This document shows positions 62,178 through 64,000 of a stretch of DNA of 64,000 bases, piece by piece. The stretch comes from Rufibacter sp. XAAS-G3-1. GTDB taxonomy: Bacteria > Bacteroidota > Bacteroidia > Cytophagales > Hymenobacteraceae. The notes under the pieces were generated by a model. It saw nothing but the letters and a program-made list of their open reading frames with translations, ran no database searches and had not been told where the DNA came from. The translations under genes and the position numbers were made by a program. Numbering within the stretch: the stretch's first letter is position 1; every line of letters starts with the position of its first letter. Where the stretch lies: contig NZ_JABFAM010000003.1 of assembly GCF_013623775.1 (NCBI RefSeq), positions 248,001-312,000 of the forward strand, written 5' to 3'.

Positions 62178-62203
62178 ACGTAATCTGGTGTACCGGAATT
62201 GCC

Positions 62204-62246
62204 AAAGCCCGGAAGCATGGTCTGAGAACCAAGCTTCCGGGCTTTT
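62204..62246 (+). terminator. intrinsic terminator of the small membrane protein
   Basis: AAAGCCCGGAAGC and its complement with a 17-base loop, followed by TTTTACTTT. Confidence 0.8.
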
Positions 62247-62293
62247 ACTTTAAGTTTTTGTAAAAGATTCAATTATTATCAATGAAGCTCTAC

Positions 62294-62338
62294 CGTCGTT
62301 TTCTGCCTGTTTCCATAAAAACAGGCAGAAAACGGCAG
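62294..62338. repeat. GTTTT/AAAAC hairpin repeat copy
   Basis: CGTTTTCTGCCTGTTT and AAACAGGCAGAAAACG pair perfectly (62297-62312 and 62319-62334). Confidence 0.8.
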
Positions 62339-62520
62339 TACAAGCGGATGCTTACGAGAAGTGTACAGCTAAAAGTCTGGTTTTTAGCCCACTTTTCTGA
62401 AAATAGCTTAAAAACGAAGGCATAAGTGGATGCTAGCCCCAGAGGAATTGCTTTAAATGTACGTTAATGAAAAACTCTAAACAGGTTCAGTATTTCGATT
62501 TGAAGTAGAGAATAATATAT

Positions 62521-62530
62521 CGAACATAAT
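62521..62530. repeat. 10-base inverted repeat, left copy
   Basis: CGAACATAAT; its exact complement ATTATGTTCG is at 63361-63370, on the far side of the recombinase gene. It could be half of a recombination site, or chance. Confidence 0.35.
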
Positions 62531-62630
62531 TCATCTCCTTAACCAAAAATCAACTTTGCTTTTTATTAAAGTCCAAAGGATATCTCATAAATACAAGCAG
62601 TAGCAAGTGTAGCTAAAATCAGCCCTAAGA

Positions 62631-63254
62631 TTAATTTCCCCCCTTTACCTGTTTGATTTTCAAGGCCTGAGCTTTTACAAAATTCGCTACTGTAAGCCTA
62701 TGAACGCATAATATTCGGGCGATAGCGCTGTAAGATATCTTTTTGTCTAATAACTCCTTGATTTCTTCTTCTTTCCCGGTAAGTTTTACATAAGATGCTT
62801 TGCTGCCTTTGGGGCGGCCTAAGATTACACCTTCTGCTTTACGCCTTGCCAACGCTTCCTTGGTTCTTTGAGAAATCAGATTCCGTTCTATTTCTGCGGA
62901 CAGTCCGAAAGCAAAGGCAAGAACTTTAGAATTGATGTTGTTTCCTAGCTCATAGCGCTCCTTGATAGTATAGACCTGAATATCTTTCTCCATGCAGTCG
63001 TGCAGTATCTTCATGATTTGCATCAGGTTCCGGCCAAGTCTTGAAAGTTCTGTCACTACCAGCAAGTCGCCTTTTTGCATGCGTTTCAGTAACGCTCCAA
63101 ATTTTCTATCCTCTAGTTTTTTGGTGGCGCTTATGGTTTCTTCTATCCACTCATTAATAAGTAGGTTCTGCTCTCTGGCGTACTTCTTTATCTCAAATTT
63201 CTGGTTTTGGGTGGTTTGCCTGTCTGTGCTTACCCGTATATAACCGTAGTTCAT
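62631..63254 (-). CDS. serine site-specific recombinase (resolvase/invertase)
   Basis: 207 residues. The resolvase domain is complete: YGYIRVSTDRQTTQNQ holds the catalytic Ser (Ser9), TELSRLGRNLMQIMKIL the conserved Arg residues, and FGLSAEIERNLISQRTKEAL the long E helix. GRPKGSKASYVK leads to a C-terminal helix-turn-helix (ISYSAIARILCVHRLTVANF). Such enzymes in Bacteroidota resemble Mpi, the master DNA invertase for surface genes, or transposon resolvases. It lies beside a truncated specificity gene, which suggests rearrangement of that locus. The region is more A/T-rich than the rest. Confidence 0.93.
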   Translation of the reverse strand: MNYGYIRVSTDRQTTQNQKFEIKKYAREQNLLINEWIEETISATKKLEDRKFGALLKRMQKGDLLVVTELSRLGRNLMQIMKILHDCMEKDIQVYTIKERYELGNNINSKVLAFAFGLSAEIERNLISQRTKEALARRKAEGVILGRPKGSKASYVKLTGKEEEIKELLDKKISYSAIARILCVHRLTVANFVKAQALKIKQVKGGN

Positions 63255-63360
63255 GTTTTTACTGCTAAAAATAATAGCGGCAATTATTCTAAGCAGGTTT
63301 TAGATGTATTATTTAAGTATAAATATTACAGTTGCAGTTATCTCATAAGTTAAGCCAGCG

Positions 63361-63370
63361 ATTATGTTCG
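63361..63370. repeat. 10-base inverted repeat, right copy
   Basis: ATTATGTTCG, complement of 62521-62530. It ends about 25 bases before the open frame of the truncated specificity gene becomes recognisable. Confidence 0.35.
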
Positions 63371-63395
63371 GCAGCACAGCCACCGGACGTCTTTC

Positions 63396-64000
63396 GGGGC
63401 GGGCAGCAGCTGGGTGGTGCTCAACGAGGCGGAGATGCGCATCAAGGAAAAGATAGAGAAGGCCGGGGTACCTTTGAAGGATTGGGATGTTCAAATTAAC
63501 TATGGTATTAAGACGGGTTTTAATGAAGCCTTCATTATAGATGATGCCACAAGGAGAGAGTTGATTGAGAAATGTCCTAAAAGTGAAGAAATCATTCGAC
63601 CGATTCTTTTAGGTAGAAACATTAAAAGGTATTCTTACCAATGGGAAGGGCTATGGTTAATCAATGCTCACAATGGGTTAAAAAGCAAAAAAATTCCAAG
63701 AGTTGATGTTATAAATGATTATCCAGCAGTCTTCGAATTCCTAAGCAAATTTAGGGAAAAGCTGGAGTTACGTTTAGATAAAGGAGACCATTGGACAAAC
63801 CTTAGGAACTGCGCTTATTTAGATGAGTTTGATAAGCCTAAAGTAGCCTGGGGTAATCTTGCTCAACAATCTCAATTCACAATTATTCCTGATGGTTTTA
63901 TGATAAATGCTCCTTCTCCTTTTTTTGTAACTAATAATCTTTATTTAATTGCAATACTTAATTCAAAGCTTGGTGATTACTATATTAAATCTCTAGGTGT
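63396..64000 (+). pseudogene. 5'-truncated Eco57I/TaqI-type restriction-modification specificity domain
   Basis: The frame is open from 63354 but family-like sequence begins only at GAGSSWVVLNEAEMRIKEKI (about 63396), the segment just ahead of the TaqI-like target-recognition domain. It continues with YGIKTGFNEAFIIDD, IRPILLGRNIKRY, LWLINAHNG, NLRNCAYLDEF and LIAILNSKLGDYYIKSLGV, and runs off the window. The methylase and nuclease parts that should come before it are missing. The first ~80 bases are GC-rich, the rest A/T-rich. With the recombinase next door it may be a silent specificity cassette rather than a dead gene. The first in-frame ATG is 63435. Confidence 0.75.

Larger units (their letters stand above)
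62178..62630. other. A/T-rich region with hairpins before the recombinase gene end
   Basis: 453 bases. A terminator (62204-62246), two hairpin-family copies (62294-62338 and 62375-62418), then an A/T-rich stretch with CGAACATAAT at 62521-62530. No gene seen. Confidence 0.55.

Noticed and set aside
1-64000. tRNA, rRNA, tmRNA, SRP RNA or RNase P RNA genes
   Set aside because: No cloverleaf with a GGTTCGA-type loop and none of the conserved ncRNA motifs was recognised on reading; a tRNAscan-SE/Infernal run would settle this.

Overview
The window looks like chromosome of a member of the Bacteroidota, most likely order Cytophagales, family Hymenobacteraceae (Rufibacter/Nibribacter/Pontibacter type). 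Supporting traits are a gliding lipoprotein GldH behind a RicT/PSP1 protein, one fused SecDF, a LytS/LytTR pair, a BatD-type protein, MlaE-F-D lipid transport genes, promoters of the TAnnTTTG type, and very few Shine-Dalgarno sequences. The genus is inferred, not shown.

Layout. 1-1598: sensor kinase (cut at the window start) and LytTR regulator. 1.7-7.1 kb: GNAT acetyltransferase, Zn alcohol dehydrogenase with a small membrane protein, glycosyltransferase, calcineurin-like lipoprotein and a secreted protein. 7.1-13.8 kb: a second GNAT, ricT-gldH, a membrane-anchored EEP phosphatase/nuclease, and a 1.35 kb repeat-rich gap. 13.8-15.9 kb: a 680-residue Gly/Ser/Tyr-rich low-complexity protein. 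16-28.9 kb, almost all on the minus strand: NmrA-like reductase, lipoprotein, a 1331-residue DUF4011-like SF1 helicase, HhH protein, RmlD-like reductase, cyclophilin, hemC, holB, a GlmU-like protein and rpmE2. 29-38 kb: phosphoribosyltransferase, mlaEFD, rdgB, udk and secDF. 39-52.6 kb is rich in transporters (CPA2 antiporter, YitT, APC permease, POT peptide transporter, NhaD-type antiporter) plus nfu, aroC and batD. 52.9-61.6 kb: a ferritin-like pair, queG, ruvB, a glutaryl-CoA-type dehydrogenase, and a TonB-dependent receptor under a TPP riboswitch, which points to thiamine uptake. 62.6-64 kb: a serine recombinase beside a 5'-truncated Eco57I/TaqI-type specificity domain, running off the window end.

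Most genes are housekeeping. The intergenic DNA is the unusual part. At least 30 sites carry a hairpin with a GTTTT..GCCTGTTTT core and matching right arm, often starting right at the stop codon. Its outer arms differ between copies but stay paired. A second, GC-rich repeat (core GGGCCCCGCGGCCGTGAGCG) occurs at four loci, twice as a ~210-270 bp unit with conserved pairing. There is also a MITE-like 161 bp element, a ~140 bp two-copy repeat, and several perfect short hairpins.

The most promising unexplained items are the stop-codon hairpin family, the GC-rich structured repeat, the prion-like Gly-rich protein, and the recombinase with its apparent silent specificity cassette. I saw no tRNA, rRNA, CRISPR array or transposase gene.
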